From Myxococcales bacterium (lineage in GTDB: Bacteria; Myxococcota_A; Bradymonadia; Bradymonadales; GCA-2716585), in the NCBI GenBank assembly GCA_002716585.1, contig PBBL01000037.1:1-37685 (forward strand): a stretch of DNA of 37,685 bases, in the 5' to 3' direction. Every line of letters begins with the position of its first letter. Positions within the stretch are counted from its first letter, which is position 1. The notes below the pieces were generated by a model. The model saw only the letters and a program-made list of their open reading frames with translations. It searched no databases and was not told where the DNA came from. Position numbers and translations under genes: made by a program. This document shows positions 22,922 to 30,878 of this stretch, piece after piece.

Positions 22922-24385
22922 TCAGAAGCACAGCTCCTCGCACAGCTCGCGGCCGGTGCGGGCACAGGCGACGCCCTGCTCGGGGGCGTGGACCTCAAGC
23001 CAGGTGGCGTTGGCGAGGTCGAGGTGCCAGGTGTCGTCGATGTAGCCGCAGTCGCCGGTGCCGCCGAACAGGATGGCGGTGCTCTGGTCGGGGATGGGGA
23101 CGAGCGTGTGGTACTGGCGCCGCTCAGGGCTTTCGAGGTCGTACTCGACGAAGTCCTCGGCGCACTGGCAGAAGCTGGGGCAGCCCGCGCCGGTGTAGAC
23201 GTCGCCCGGGCGGAGGACGCTCCACTGGGCGGTGGCGGAGTCGAAGGCCCACAGGTCGTTGCTGTTGCCGAGGCTGGTGTCGTCGTGGCCGCCGAACATG
23301 ACGACGCGGCTGCGCTCGGGGTCGTCCATGAGGACGGCGTTGATGCGGGCGGCGGGGGCGTCGCCCGAGGAGGAGCGCGCCTCCCAGAGCTGCTCCCAGG
23401 CGAGCGTCGTGAGGTCGAGCGCCCAGACGTCGCTGATGAAGGGGCCGAAGAAGGCGTTCTCGTCGCCGCCGCTGTAGACGAGCACCTTGTTGTGGGCGCT
23501 GTCGAGCGCCATGGCGTGGAACAGGCGCGCGGTGGGCGCGGCGCCGAAGGTGAGCTTGCTCCAGGTGCGGGTCTCCAGGTCGAGGATCCAGGTGTCGTTC
23601 AGCGGGGTGAAGCGGAGCCCGTCGTTGCTGGTGTTGCCGCCGAAGAGGATCATGCGATCGCCGGTCGGGTCGTAGACCATGGCGCTGTTGGTGCGGGCCG
23701 GGGGGACCTCGCCCTGAGGCTGGAGCTGCTCCCAGGTGTCGGTGTTGATGTCGAAGGCCCACAGGTCGTTGTACAGCTCATAGAGGCCGCTGTTGGCGTC
23801 CTCGCGGTAGCGCCCGCCGAAGATGATCATCTGCTTGCGCGACACGTCGAAGGCGGCGGCGTGGCGGCCGCGCGACGACGGGGCGGTGGCGGTGTTGATG
23901 CGGTACCAGTTCTCGAACTCCAGGGAGTAGGCCCAGGTGTCGCCGACGTAGTTCTTGGGGCCGAAGGAGTCGCACTCCTCGGGCTGGCGGTCGTTGCCGC
24001 CGAACAGGATGACCCGGTTGTTGCAGGGGTCGAAGACGCCGCCCTGCTCGCCTCGCCCGGTGGGGTTGTTCTTGCCTCCGGCGAGGATGGCGCGCTGGGC
24101 CTCGTACTGGGTGTTCTCGGCGCAGGCGACCTGCTCGCCCTCGAAGACGAAGCCGCCTCCGCCGCCGGTGGTGTCGCCCGAGGTGTCGCCGGTGGTGGAG
24201 GCGTCGCCGCCCATGGAGGAGGTGTCGCCAGCGTCGGCGGCGGTGGTGTTGCTGCCGATGAGCCCGGCGTCGGAGCCGGCGTCGCCGCCGCCTTCGTCGC
24301 CGCACCCGACGCCGCCGAGGGCGACGAGCAGAGTGATCAGCGCGAACGACGCCCGCCGCGCCGCTGGGGTGGATGTGAGTCGCAT
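22922..24385 (-). CDS. Kelch-repeat lipoprotein
   Basis: This 487-residue lipoprotein has a signal peptide ending in lipobox GGVGC (C28). A low-complexity Gly/Ser/Thr/Asp linker (about 29-78) is followed by about six kelch repeats. These show repeated [I/V]-[I/L]-FGG followed by D-[T/L]-W and W-x2-L, for example VILFGGN, MIIFGGRY, MILFGGN and VVMFGGH, and would form a beta-propeller. Extra cysteines include CPSFCQC and CARTGRELCEELC near the end, probably disulfides. It should sit on the outside of a membrane. It starts 17 bases after the pentaheme gene, with GAGAGG as ribosome site, so the two are probably one operon. A surface or periplasmic binding role is inferred; no enzymatic motif is visible. 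Confidence 0.88.
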   Translation of the reverse strand: MRLTSTPAARRASFALITLLVALGGVGCGDEGGGDAGSDAGLIGSNTTAADAGDTSSMGGDASTTGDTSGDTTGGGGGFVFEGEQVACAENTQYEAQRAILAGGKNNPTGRGEQGGVFDPCNNRVILFGGNDRQPEECDSFGPKNYVGDTWAYSLEFENWYRINTATAPSSRGRHAAAFDVSRKQMIIFGGRYREDANSGLYELYNDLWAFDINTDTWEQLQPQGEVPPARTNSAMVYDPTGDRMILFGGNTSNDGLRFTPLNDTWILDLETRTWSKLTFGAAPTARLFHAMALDSAHNKVLVYSGGDENAFFGPFISDVWALDLTTLAWEQLWEARSSSGDAPAARINAVLMDDPERSRVVMFGGHDDTSLGNSNDLWAFDSATAQWSVLRPGDVYTGAGCPSFCQCAEDFVEYDLESPERRQYHTLVPIPDQSTAILFGGTGDCGYIDDTWHLDLANATWLEVHAPEQGVACARTGRELCEELCF

Positions 24386-24402
24386 GGTGATGTGCCTCTC
24401 GT

Positions 24403-25833
24403 TCAGCGAACCGAGAAGGTCTCGGTGAGCTCGGCCATGTCGATGATCGGGATCTCGCCGATCAGGCCGGGCTCAAGGAAGCCTTCTTCCTCAAGCTCGC
24501 GGATCAGGAAGGGTGGGAAGGTCCGATAGCGCACGCGGGCCTGGACCGTGAGTTGATCGCCCTGGATCCGATCGTGGGGGATCAGGTACTCGCGCCAGCC
24601 GGTCTGGCCGGGTTGGAGGAGGATCTCAAAGCTGCGGGCGGCCTGCCAGGGGAAGGTGACGTGCTGGTCGTTGTCGCCGAACAGGAGTGAGCTGTACATG
24701 AGCAGGTCGGGGTCGCCCTCGGGGTTGGTGCTGTGGCCCGTGATCCGATCCATCAGGTCGCCGTTCTCATCCATCATCCCGCTCTCGTAGACCACCTCGC
24801 CGGTGGCGTCGTCGGTGACGGTGATGTGGACCCAGACCTGGCGGTCGGCGGTGGAGCCGGAGGGGAGGGCGTGTCCGTTGTTGATGTTGGTCATGCTGAC
24901 CCGGATCGCGTAGGAGTCGTCGTGATCCTCGGTGCGGTTGACCTCCAGGCGGACGCAGCTGCGCAGCAGGTCGGTGACGAGCTGGAGCTGCTCCTCCTTG
25001 TCGGGGAAGTCGTCGATGAGCGCCAGATCGACCCCGACGAACCGGTGCCGGTGGATGTCGGCCTCGGTGCCTTCGACGATCTCGCCGCGGGCGGCGGGCA
25101 TGTGGCAGTCCTGGCAGCTCTTGTCGGTGTTCGGGTCGCCGCTGTTGAACTCGCTGGCGTACCACTCGCTGAAGGTGTTCTCGAGCAGCGCCCCTTTGGG
25201 GTTGACCACGTTGTGGCAGGTGCCGCACATCGTGCTGGAGGTGAGGCTCTCGGACTTGACCGTGGGGTGGGCCTCCTGGGCGGCGGCCGAGCCGTTGGGG
25301 CCGTGGATGATGTTGGGGTCGAGCTTGAACTCGGCGTTGACCGTGGCCTCGACCTCGCTCATGGAGTGGCAGGAGGTGCAGACCACGCCGCGGCCGATGA
25401 GCGGGTTGTTCATGTCGAAGTCGACCCGCCAGGCGCCGTCGTCGTCCTCGTAGACCGGCGACAGCTCGAACTTGGCGGCGATCGGGGCGTGGCACTGGAT
25501 GCAGAACTGGTCGAGCTTGCCCTCGGTCTCCAGGATCCCCTTGACGAGCATCGCCTGAAAGACCGGATCCTGGGTGGCGTAGGCGTGCATGCTGCCCTCC
25601 CAGTCGTCGTAGTGGGCGGTGTGACACTGCCCGCAGTACTCGGGCGACTGGAGCGCGTTGGGCGTGGTCTCGACGTCGTTGCTCGCCGTGGTCTCGGCGG
25701 TCGTGCCGCCGGTCGCGCCGTTGGAGGTCGCCTCGCCGCCATCCCCCTCGGAGTCAGCGCAGGCAGCGAGGCAGGCGATGAGCGCGAGCAGCGAGGCGCG
25801 GGAGAGGAGGGTGGTGGCTGGTGTCAGGGTCAT
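24403..25833 (-). CDS. Pentaheme c-type cytochrome lipoprotein
   Basis: This 476-residue protein has five CXXCH heme c motifs: CGQCH (67-71), CIQCH (111-115), CTSCH (152-156), CGTCH (203-207) and CQDCH (240-244). It has a lipoprotein signal with LAAC (C25) and a Thr/Gly/Ala-rich linker. The heme domain resembles cytochrome c554/NrfA-like multiheme families, although no enzyme type can be assigned. The C-terminal 220 residues carry no heme and look like a beta-sandwich. The frame is open to 26037, but ATG 25833 (MTLTPA) directly precedes the signal peptide and follows GGAG. Together with the kelch lipoprotein it forms a likely two-gene electron-transfer or surface unit. Heme attachment requires the Ccm/Ccs system, which is not in the window. 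Confidence 0.9.
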   Translation of the reverse strand: MTLTPATTLLSRASLLALIACLAACADSEGDGGEATSNGATGGTTAETTASNDVETTPNALQSPEYCGQCHTAHYDDWEGSMHAYATQDPVFQAMLVKGILETEGKLDQFCIQCHAPIAAKFELSPVYEDDDGAWRVDFDMNNPLIGRGVVCTSCHSMSEVEATVNAEFKLDPNIIHGPNGSAAAQEAHPTVKSESLTSSTMCGTCHNVVNPKGALLENTFSEWYASEFNSGDPNTDKSCQDCHMPAARGEIVEGTEADIHRHRFVGVDLALIDDFPDKEEQLQLVTDLLRSCVRLEVNRTEDHDDSYAIRVSMTNINNGHALPSGSTADRQVWVHITVTDDATGEVVYESGMMDENGDLMDRITGHSTNPEGDPDLLMYSSLLFGDNDQHVTFPWQAARSFEILLQPGQTGWREYLIPHDRIQGDQLTVQARVRYRTFPPFLIRELEEEGFLEPGLIGEIPIIDMAELTETFSVR

Positions 25834-25980
25834 CTCAGGCTCCGATGCAGACAGCTGGGCATCTCGATGGATCTTTCTAGCGCAGCGGGCGGGCGCTGGC
25901 AAGCGTCGCGGCGCCTGGGCGCCCCGTCGAGGCCGGTGGCGCGGCGTGGGGAGGAATGGTGGACTGCACCGGTCCGTTAC

Positions 25981-26009
25981 TTGAGGCGGAGGAGCGCGGG
26001 TGCTAGACT
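25981..26009 (+). promoter_or_regulatory. Sigma-70-type promoter for the A-type Fe-S carrier
   Basis: TTGAGG (25981-25986) and TAGACT (26004-26009) are separated by exactly 17 bases, each matching four of six consensus bases. The element is about 60 bases before the ATG at 26070. The rest of the 236-base gap between this gene and the divergent cytochrome gene shows nothing else clear. Confidence 0.6.
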
Positions 26010-26069
26010 CGCCGCGGATGACAACGCGCCCGCCCAAGGCGGGTTTCAGATAGGAGCATAGGCGACATC

Positions 26070-26396
26070 ATGGCCATCACGATCACACCCAGCGCGTCGA
26101 CCCAGGTGCGCCGGATGATGGATGAGAACGAGCTGGTGGAGCACGTCGTGCGGATCGGCGTCACGGCCGGGGGCTGCTCGGGCTACTCGTACGTCCTCGA
26201 CATCGTCGATGAGGTCAACGACAACGACCGCACCTTCGAGCAGCACGGCGTCCGCATCGTGTGCGACCCCAAGAGCTACCTCTACCTCAACGGGACCGAG
26301 ATCGACTTCGTGGACTCGATGATGGGGGGCGGCTTCAAGTTCACGAACCCGAACGTCAAGCGCTCGTGCGGCTGCGGGACGAGCTTCAGCGCGTAA
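26070..26396 (+). CDS. A-type iron-sulfur cluster carrier (IscA/ErpA/SufA family)
   Basis: This 108-residue protein is a complete A-type carrier that receives Fe-S clusters and delivers them to apoproteins. The three conserved cysteines are present: C36 in GGCSGYSY, and C100 and C102 in SCGCG. The start MAITITPSA and the length are typical. It cannot be assigned to IscA, SufA or ErpA from sequence alone, and there is no isc or suf operon around it; it appears monocistronic with its own promoter and terminator. Likely clients here include the radical SAM enzymes. Confidence 0.93.
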   Translation: MAITITPSASTQVRRMMDENELVEHVVRIGVTAGGCSGYSYVLDIVDEVNDNDRTFEQHGVRIVCDPKSYLYLNGTEIDFVDSMMGGGFKFTNPNVKRSCGCGTSFSA

Positions 26397-26423
26397 CGCG
26401 CCCATCCACCCGCGGGTTGACGC

Positions 26424-26451
26424 AGCCTGGTCCACGAGGACCGGGCTGTTT
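26424..26451 (+). terminator. Rho-independent terminator after the Fe-S carrier gene
   Basis: A 10-bp stem AGCCTGGTCC/GGACCGGGCT (one T-G pair) encloses an ACGA loop and is followed by GTTT. It begins 28 bases after the stop. The T-run is short but the stem is strong. Confidence 0.72.
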
Positions 26452-26459
26452 CGCTCTGT

Positions 26460-26560
26460 GAGGTGGCAATGCCCACCTCGTTGTGGTAACTGTGATGCGA
26501 CCTGTCACTGCAACCGAGCGCGCTCCCGCCGTCCCTTGATGGTGTGGCCCTCGTTGTGGT
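26460..26560. promoter_or_regulatory. Palindrome and 12-bp direct repeats upstream of the PP2C gene
   Basis: GAGGTGG-N6-CCACCTC (26460-26479) is a perfect 7-base inverted repeat. CCTCGTTGTGGT occurs twice in direct orientation (26476-26487 and 26549-26560), starts 73 bases apart, with the first copy overlapping the palindrome. All lie in the 140 bases between the terminator and the PP2C start. They look like regulator binding sites, but no clear -35/-10 pair was found. Confidence 0.4.
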
Positions 26561-26591
26561 CAGAAGACTCTAGCGCAGAGGCGTCGCGGGC

Positions 26592-28154
26592 ATGGACATC
26601 CAGTTCTGGGCAACCACGGACATCGGGAAGGTTCGGGACCACAACGAGGACAACTTCCTGGTCGACAAGCGCCTGAACCTGTTCATCGTCTGCGACGGGA
26701 TGGGGGGACACGCCGCCGGGGAGGTCGCCAGCGCGGTGTCGGTGCGGGTGGTGCGGGACGTCATCGCGAACAACCGCCCGCTGCTGGCGTTGGCGGTGGA
26801 GCGCCCCGAGGGTCTCCAGACCCGCAAGGAGCTGCTCAAGCTGCTGGAGTACGCGGTGCAGGAGGCCTGCACCCGCGTCTTCGACCTGGCGCAGGCCAAC
26901 CCCGAGCGGCGTGGTATGGGGACGACCTGCAGCCTGCTGCTGCTCGTCGGGCGCCGCGCCTTCATCGCCCACGTGGGCGACAGCCGCGTCTACCTCCACC
27001 GCCGCGATCAGGTGCACCAGCTCACCGAGGACCACTCGCTCGTCAACGAGATGATCCGCCAGGGTCGGATCGACGAGGAGGAGGCCTACAACTCCCCGTA
27101 CAAGAACGCAATCACCCGCGCCGTGGGCGTCTACGAGTCGGTCGAGGTCGACACCCTCTCGTTCGAGGTGATCCAGGGCGATCGGCTCATGCTCTGCTCC
27201 GACGGCTTGAGCATGTACACCGACAACGACACCCTGCGCCGCTACCTCAAGTCGAGCACCGACACCCCCTCCAGCCAGGACGAGATGAAGCGGATCAGCG
27301 AGGCGCTGATCCGCTACGCCAACACCCGCGGCGGCAAGGACAACATCACCGCGGTCGTGGTCTCCATCGGTGACACGGGGGGCAGCATCGAGACGGCGGA
27401 CATCCACCTCACGATGGACACAATCCGCCAGATCCCCCTCTTCCACTACTTGAGCTACAAGGAGCTGGTGCGGATCATCAACGTCACCCACCGCCGCGTC
27501 GTGGACGAGGGCGACGTGCTCATCCGTGAGGGCGAGCGCGGCGAGCAGCTCTTCATCATCCTCCGCGGCGAGTTCGAGGTGGAGCGCGCCGGGCAGCAGC
27601 TCGCCGTCCTCGGCGCGGGGCGCCACTTCGGCGAGATGGCGCTGATCGACGACCGCCCGCGCTCCGCCACCGTCCGCGCGAACAAGTCCGGGGTCGTGCT
27701 CTCGATCCGACGCCCCGAGTTCTACGAGCTGCTCCGCAAAGACGCCACCATGGCCGTCAAGCTGCTCTGGAACTTCATCCAGACGCTCTCCGCGCGCCTG
27801 CGAGACGCCCCCATCGCCCAGGCCGCGCGTCACAACTCCTCGGCGCGCCACAAGTTCCGCCCGCCCCCCTCGACCAACTCCCAGGTCCTGGACGCCCCTG
27901 GCCCCGATGACTTCTCGGACGAGCCCGACTTCAGGCCGCCGCCCTCCGGCGAGGACGAGACAGGCGACTTTGACGAGTCACCCGTCACCCTCCGCCAGAG
28001 CCTCAGCCCCATGATCGACCACATCAGCTCCCTTGAAGACGCCATCGGCGAAGACATCACCCTCCCCGGGCTGAGCGCCGAGGAGCTGGGCGTGGACTCC
28101 ATACTCGCCTCCCACTCGGTCCTCAACTACGAAGCGGACAGCTCCAAAGACTGA
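26592..28154 (+). CDS. PP2C-family protein phosphatase fused to a cyclic-nucleotide-binding domain
   Basis: This 520-residue protein starts with a PPM/PP2C Ser/Thr phosphatase domain (about 1-262). RDHNEDN (15-21), DGMGGH (35-40), HVGDSR (127-132), CSDGL (202-206) and GGKDNIT (247-253) supply the metal-binding Asp residues. A cyclic-nucleotide-binding domain follows (about 275-400), with phosphate-binding cassette FGEMALIDDRPRSATV (346-361). The last 110 residues are Pro/Asp/Ser-rich and probably disordered. A second messenger such as cAMP, cGMP or c-di-GMP could thus gate dephosphorylation of kinase targets. The ATG is the first Met of the phosphatase fold; the ribosome site is weak (AGAGG, 26577-26581). 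No kinase lies next to it. Confidence 0.93.
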   Translation: MDIQFWATTDIGKVRDHNEDNFLVDKRLNLFIVCDGMGGHAAGEVASAVSVRVVRDVIANNRPLLALAVERPEGLQTRKELLKLLEYAVQEACTRVFDLAQANPERRGMGTTCSLLLLVGRRAFIAHVGDSRVYLHRRDQVHQLTEDHSLVNEMIRQGRIDEEEAYNSPYKNAITRAVGVYESVEVDTLSFEVIQGDRLMLCSDGLSMYTDNDTLRRYLKSSTDTPSSQDEMKRISEALIRYANTRGGKDNITAVVVSIGDTGGSIETADIHLTMDTIRQIPLFHYLSYKELVRIINVTHRRVVDEGDVLIREGERGEQLFIILRGEFEVERAGQQLAVLGAGRHFGEMALIDDRPRSATVRANKSGVVLSIRRPEFYELLRKDATMAVKLLWNFIQTLSARLRDAPIAQAARHNSSARHKFRPPPSTNSQVLDAPGPDDFSDEPDFRPPPSGEDETGDFDESPVTLRQSLSPMIDHISSLEDAIGEDITLPGLSAEELGVDSILASHSVLNYEADSSKD

Positions 28155-28332
28155 CATCGCCTCTCCGATCAGCGTCTACCTTTCCTGTACCACGTCTGGT
28201 TTTGGTGACATCTCCCCCGTCGTGACACGCGTCTGAGCGACCGTGACCCCTGAGCCGCGCGCCGCCTCACGGCGTTCGGGGTGGCACAGGTCATGCTTTG
28301 TCGTGAACCGGTCCATGAGCCAGGGAGGGGCG

Positions 28333-28470
28333 ATGGTGTGTGTTGAGACAAGGACGTTGACGATCGCGCTCGGGTTGGCCTTGCTGCCGGTCCTGGTCGG
28401 CTGTGAGGCCCAACCCGAGCACACCCACACCGCGGTGATGGTGGCCGAGCGGGGGTTTGAGGTACGGTGA
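28333..28470 (+). CDS. Very small lipoprotein
   Basis: This 45-residue protein has a typical lipoprotein signal (hydrophobic IALGLALLPVLVG, C24), leaving a mature peptide of about 22 residues containing H-T-H-T. The ATG has GGGAGGGG (28323-28330) just upstream, a good ribosome site, which together with the lipobox argues that it is real. The frame is open from 28243, but the upstream part is not signal-like. Gaps on either side (28155-28332 and 28471-28645) show no other clear feature. Function is unknown; small lipoproteins can act as release or attachment factors. Confidence 0.55.
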   Translation: MVCVETRTLTIALGLALLPVLVGCEAQPEHTHTAVMVAERGFEVR

Positions 28471-28645
28471 GCCTCCTGCTGGCTCGGAGGTGGCGACGGG
28501 GCTGGATGTAGGATAAACTCCTGGCTCATGTGATTGCCGCTTCCCTCAGGTGGCTGGGGGGCGACGCGCTGACTCAAGCCGGACGATGGGAGATCGTCGC
28601 GTTCAAGCTCCTCTCGTCGGTCGATACGATGCCCAGAGGAACACC

Positions 28646-28957
28646 ATGGATCATCGCACCGCCTACTGTCACCTCATCGCGAGCGTGCTCGCAGCGGATG
28701 GGATCATAACACCCAACGAGCGGGCCTTCTTGAGCCGGGTCATGGAGCGTATGGGGTTGTCGGACGCCGAGCGGGACGCGGTGGTGCACTTCGAGGGGGC
28801 CGATCGGGCGGCCGAGGTCGCCCGTGAGCTGCCGGAGTCGCTGCGCCGAGAGCTGCTCGACGAGCTGCTCTCGGCCGCGCTGGTGGACGGCAAGCTCAGC
28901 CCGTTCGAGACCCGTGTGGTGGGCGAGCTGACCCGGGAGCTGGGCCTCAAGGAGTGA
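28646..28957 (+). CDS. TerB-like small protein
   Basis: This 103-residue all-helical protein has the TerB-like pattern: LIASVLAADGIITPNERAFL near the start and a second, related LLSAALVDGKLSPFETRVV element later. Both repeat a short acidic loop DG-x-[IL]-[ST]-P-x-E. TerB and TerB-like domains are linked to tellurite resistance and membrane-associated stress responses, and bind metal through acidic residues. ATG 28646 follows AGAGGA at five bases and starts the fold. No other ter genes are present, so a generic TerB-domain role is all that can be claimed. Confidence 0.78.
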   Translation: MDHRTAYCHLIASVLAADGIITPNERAFLSRVMERMGLSDAERDAVVHFEGADRAAEVARELPESLRRELLDELLSAALVDGKLSPFETRVVGELTRELGLKE

Positions 28958-28960
28958 CCG

Positions 28961-28998
28961 CGCGCGCGACAGGAGCAGCGCGCGAAGGGCAAATTGTT
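28961..28998 (+). terminator. Possible terminator after the TerB-like gene
   Basis: A CGCGCG...CGCGCG inverted repeat (about 28961-28984) precedes AAGGGCAAATTGTTTG, a weakly T-rich tail. The stem is short and the loop large, so this is tentative. Confidence 0.3.
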
Positions 28999-29010
28999 TG
29001 TTTTTACGGG

Positions 29011-29039
29011 TTGATTGACTCTCATCTGTTTGGTTCAAT
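29011..29039 (+). promoter_or_regulatory. Probable promoter of the LysR gene with inverted repeat
   Basis: TTGATT (29011-29016) and TTCAAT (29034-29039) are spaced by exactly 17 bases and each match four of six consensus bases. The same segment contains ATTGA...TCAAT, a loose inverted repeat of the T-N-A type that LysR proteins bind, so autoregulation is possible. The leader to ATG 29154 is about 108 bases. Confidence 0.5.
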
Positions 29040-29153
29040 AGGACAACGACGTGTACCCGTGGCAGCGCGCGCAGGCATGCTCTGCCTTGTACACCACCCC
29101 GCTAAGCCAGCGTCATGGTCTCATGGCGCCGGGCATGAAGAGAAAGAGGAACC

Positions 29154-30074
29154 ATGGATCGTCTCAAGCGCCTGGCGGAGTTCTGGCGCTGGTTGCCCGC
29201 GTTTCGTGTCGTCGCCGAAACAGAGCACCTGCGCGAAGCCTCGAAGATTCTGGAGATCAGCCCATCGGCGCTCTCGCGGACCATTCACCTGATGGAGGCC
29301 AACGTCGGCGTGGCGTTGTTCCATCGGGAGGGCCGGGGGATTCAGCTCACGCGAGCGGGCCAGCTGATGTTGGAGTCGACGCGCGCGGCGATGCGCGTGA
29401 TGGATGACGGGTTGTTGACGGCGACGTCGCAGCTGTTCTCGGGGACGCTCAAGGTGTCGTCCTACACGCAGTGGACGCGCGAGGTGTCGGTGGCGATGCT
29501 GTCGCTTCGGAGCGAGCACCCGGATCTGTCGCCCTACCTGTACAGCTACGACGCGGGCGAGATCAACCCGAAGTTGCTGCGGGGCGAGCTGGACGTGGCG
29601 TTCGTGGACAACCCGATCCCGGCGGACAACCTGGCGGTGATCGAGCTGCTGAAGATCCCCAACGGGATCTACTGCGCGCCGAGCCACCCGCTTCACGGCG
29701 AGGCGCAGCTGGAGCTGGCGGCGGTGGTGGAGCACAGCTTCATCGCGCCGGTCCCGGACAGCCATGGTCAGACGCCGGATCGGTGGCCGCACGGCGTGGA
29801 GCGGACGGTGCAGATGCACGTCATGGATCTGAACGCCGTGGTGGACGTGTGCCGTCAGGGGGAGCTGTTGGCGGTGTTGCCGGAGAACATCGCGCGGGCG
29901 TCGGTCGAGGAGGGGTCGCTGTGGCGGCTGCCGCTCGATTTCATCGAGCCGGTGTCGATGTTCGCGGTGCGGCGTCAGCAGCTGGTCGAGGATGACCTGG
30001 CGGAGCACACGATCGGCGTGGTGCGGGGCGTGGTGAGGGATCAGATCATGAAGGGTCGCCCGATCATGGCGTGA
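29154..30074 (+). CDS. LysR-family transcriptional regulator
   Basis: This 306-residue regulator has the N-terminal winged helix-turn-helix of the family (about residues 10-70: FRVVAETEHLREASKILEIS, then SALSRTIHLMEANVGVALFHR and LTRAG). It is followed by a periplasmic-binding-like effector domain (about 95-290). The ATG follows AAAGAGGAACC. LysR proteins usually regulate a divergent neighbour; here the upstream gene is the co-oriented TerB-like gene and the downstream gene is convergent, so its target is not obvious from context. The effector cannot be inferred. Confidence 0.93.
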   Translation: MDRLKRLAEFWRWLPAFRVVAETEHLREASKILEISPSALSRTIHLMEANVGVALFHREGRGIQLTRAGQLMLESTRAAMRVMDDGLLTATSQLFSGTLKVSSYTQWTREVSVAMLSLRSEHPDLSPYLYSYDAGEINPKLLRGELDVAFVDNPIPADNLAVIELLKIPNGIYCAPSHPLHGEAQLELAAVVEHSFIAPVPDSHGQTPDRWPHGVERTVQMHVMDLNAVVDVCRQGELLAVLPENIARASVEEGSLWRLPLDFIEPVSMFAVRRQQLVEDDLAEHTIGVVRGVVRDQIMKGRPIMA

Positions 30075-30080
30075 GCGGGC

Positions 30081-30752
30081 TCAGGAGAGGGTGCCCTGGA
30101 TGGGGTCGGAGCTGGTGCCGGAGAGGGCGCGGCGGCCGGAGTCCATGGTGGCGGCCATCTCGGTGAGCAGCAGCTCAAGGGCCGCGTCCTCGTGGAAGTT
30201 GATGTGGGTGGTGTCCACGCTCAACAGCGGGGTGGCGGTGTAGCCGCCGAAGTACTCGCCGTAGACGTCCGTGAGCTGCTCCATGTAGCCGCGATCGACC
30301 TGGCGCTCGTAGGCGCGGCCGCGCTGCTGGATCCGCTCCATGAGGACCGGGACCGGGGCGTGGAGGTGGATCACGAGGTCCGGGACGGGGACGTTGCGGG
30401 TGAGGATCGTGTAGACCTTGTCAAAGAGGGCGCGCTCGTGTTCGCTGAGGGTCATGCTGGCGAACAGGCGGCACTTGACGAACAGGTAGTCGCTGATGGT
30501 GAAGCGGGCGAACAGCTCCTCCTGCGCGAACGTCTCCTGCTGGCGAAAGCGGCTGAGCAGGAAGAACATCTCGGTCTGAAACGCGTGGCGCTCCCGATCG
30601 CGGTAGAAGTCTGGCAGGAACGGGTTCTCCTCGAAGATCTCCAGGATGGTTCGCGCCTGGAGCAGCTCCCCCAGGCGACGCACCAGCGTGGTCTTCCCCA
30701 CCCCGATGGGGCCCTCGACGACGATGTAGCGCGGCAACCTCTCCTGCTCCAC
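30081..30752 (-). CDS. Deoxynucleoside kinase (deoxyadenosine/deoxyguanosine kinase-like)
   Basis: This 223-residue kinase phosphorylates deoxynucleosides in the salvage pathway. The P-loop GPIGVGKT is at residues 14-21, with the family's IFEENPFLPDFY and ISDYLFVKCRLFASMTL segments, and VIHLHAPVPVLMERIQQRGR for the lid region. Length is typical for the bacterial dNK family. The frame is open to 31307, but the GTG at 30752 follows GAGGGAGGG at ideal spacing and begins just before the P-loop strand, so GTG is chosen. The substrate preference cannot be read reliably. It is convergent with the LysR gene, six bases between stops. Confidence 0.9.
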   Translation of the reverse strand: MEQERLPRYIVVEGPIGVGKTTLVRRLGELLQARTILEIFEENPFLPDFYRDRERHAFQTEMFFLLSRFRQQETFAQEELFARFTISDYLFVKCRLFASMTLSEHERALFDKVYTILTRNVPVPDLVIHLHAPVPVLMERIQQRGRAYERQVDRGYMEQLTDVYGEYFGGYTATPLLSVDTTHINFHEDAALELLLTEMAATMDSGRRALSGTSSDPIQGTLS

Positions 30753-30805
30753 GTGGCCCTCCCTCTCGGCCGGTGCGGTCTGCTGCACATCGGCCAGGCA
30801 ACCGT

Positions 30806-30835
30806 GGTATACCAGTCCGGCGGGGGTGTTGCCAA
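30806..30835 (-). promoter_or_regulatory. Promoter of the deoxynucleoside kinase gene
   Basis: On the minus strand TTGGCA (30835-30830) and TATACC (30811-30806) are separated by 18 bases; they match five and four of six consensus bases. The -10 lies inside the perfect palindrome TGGTATACCA (30805-30814), which could be an operator. The distance to the GTG start is about 55 bases. Confidence 0.55.
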
Positions 30836-30878
30836 TGGTGACGCCCGAGTTGCTCGCGACGAGGTGAGGAGGTAGCTC

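Noticed and set aside
28522..28537. Second sigma-54 promoter (TGGCTC...TTGC)
   Set aside because: The GG to GC distance is 11 rather than 10 bases, which normally abolishes function.
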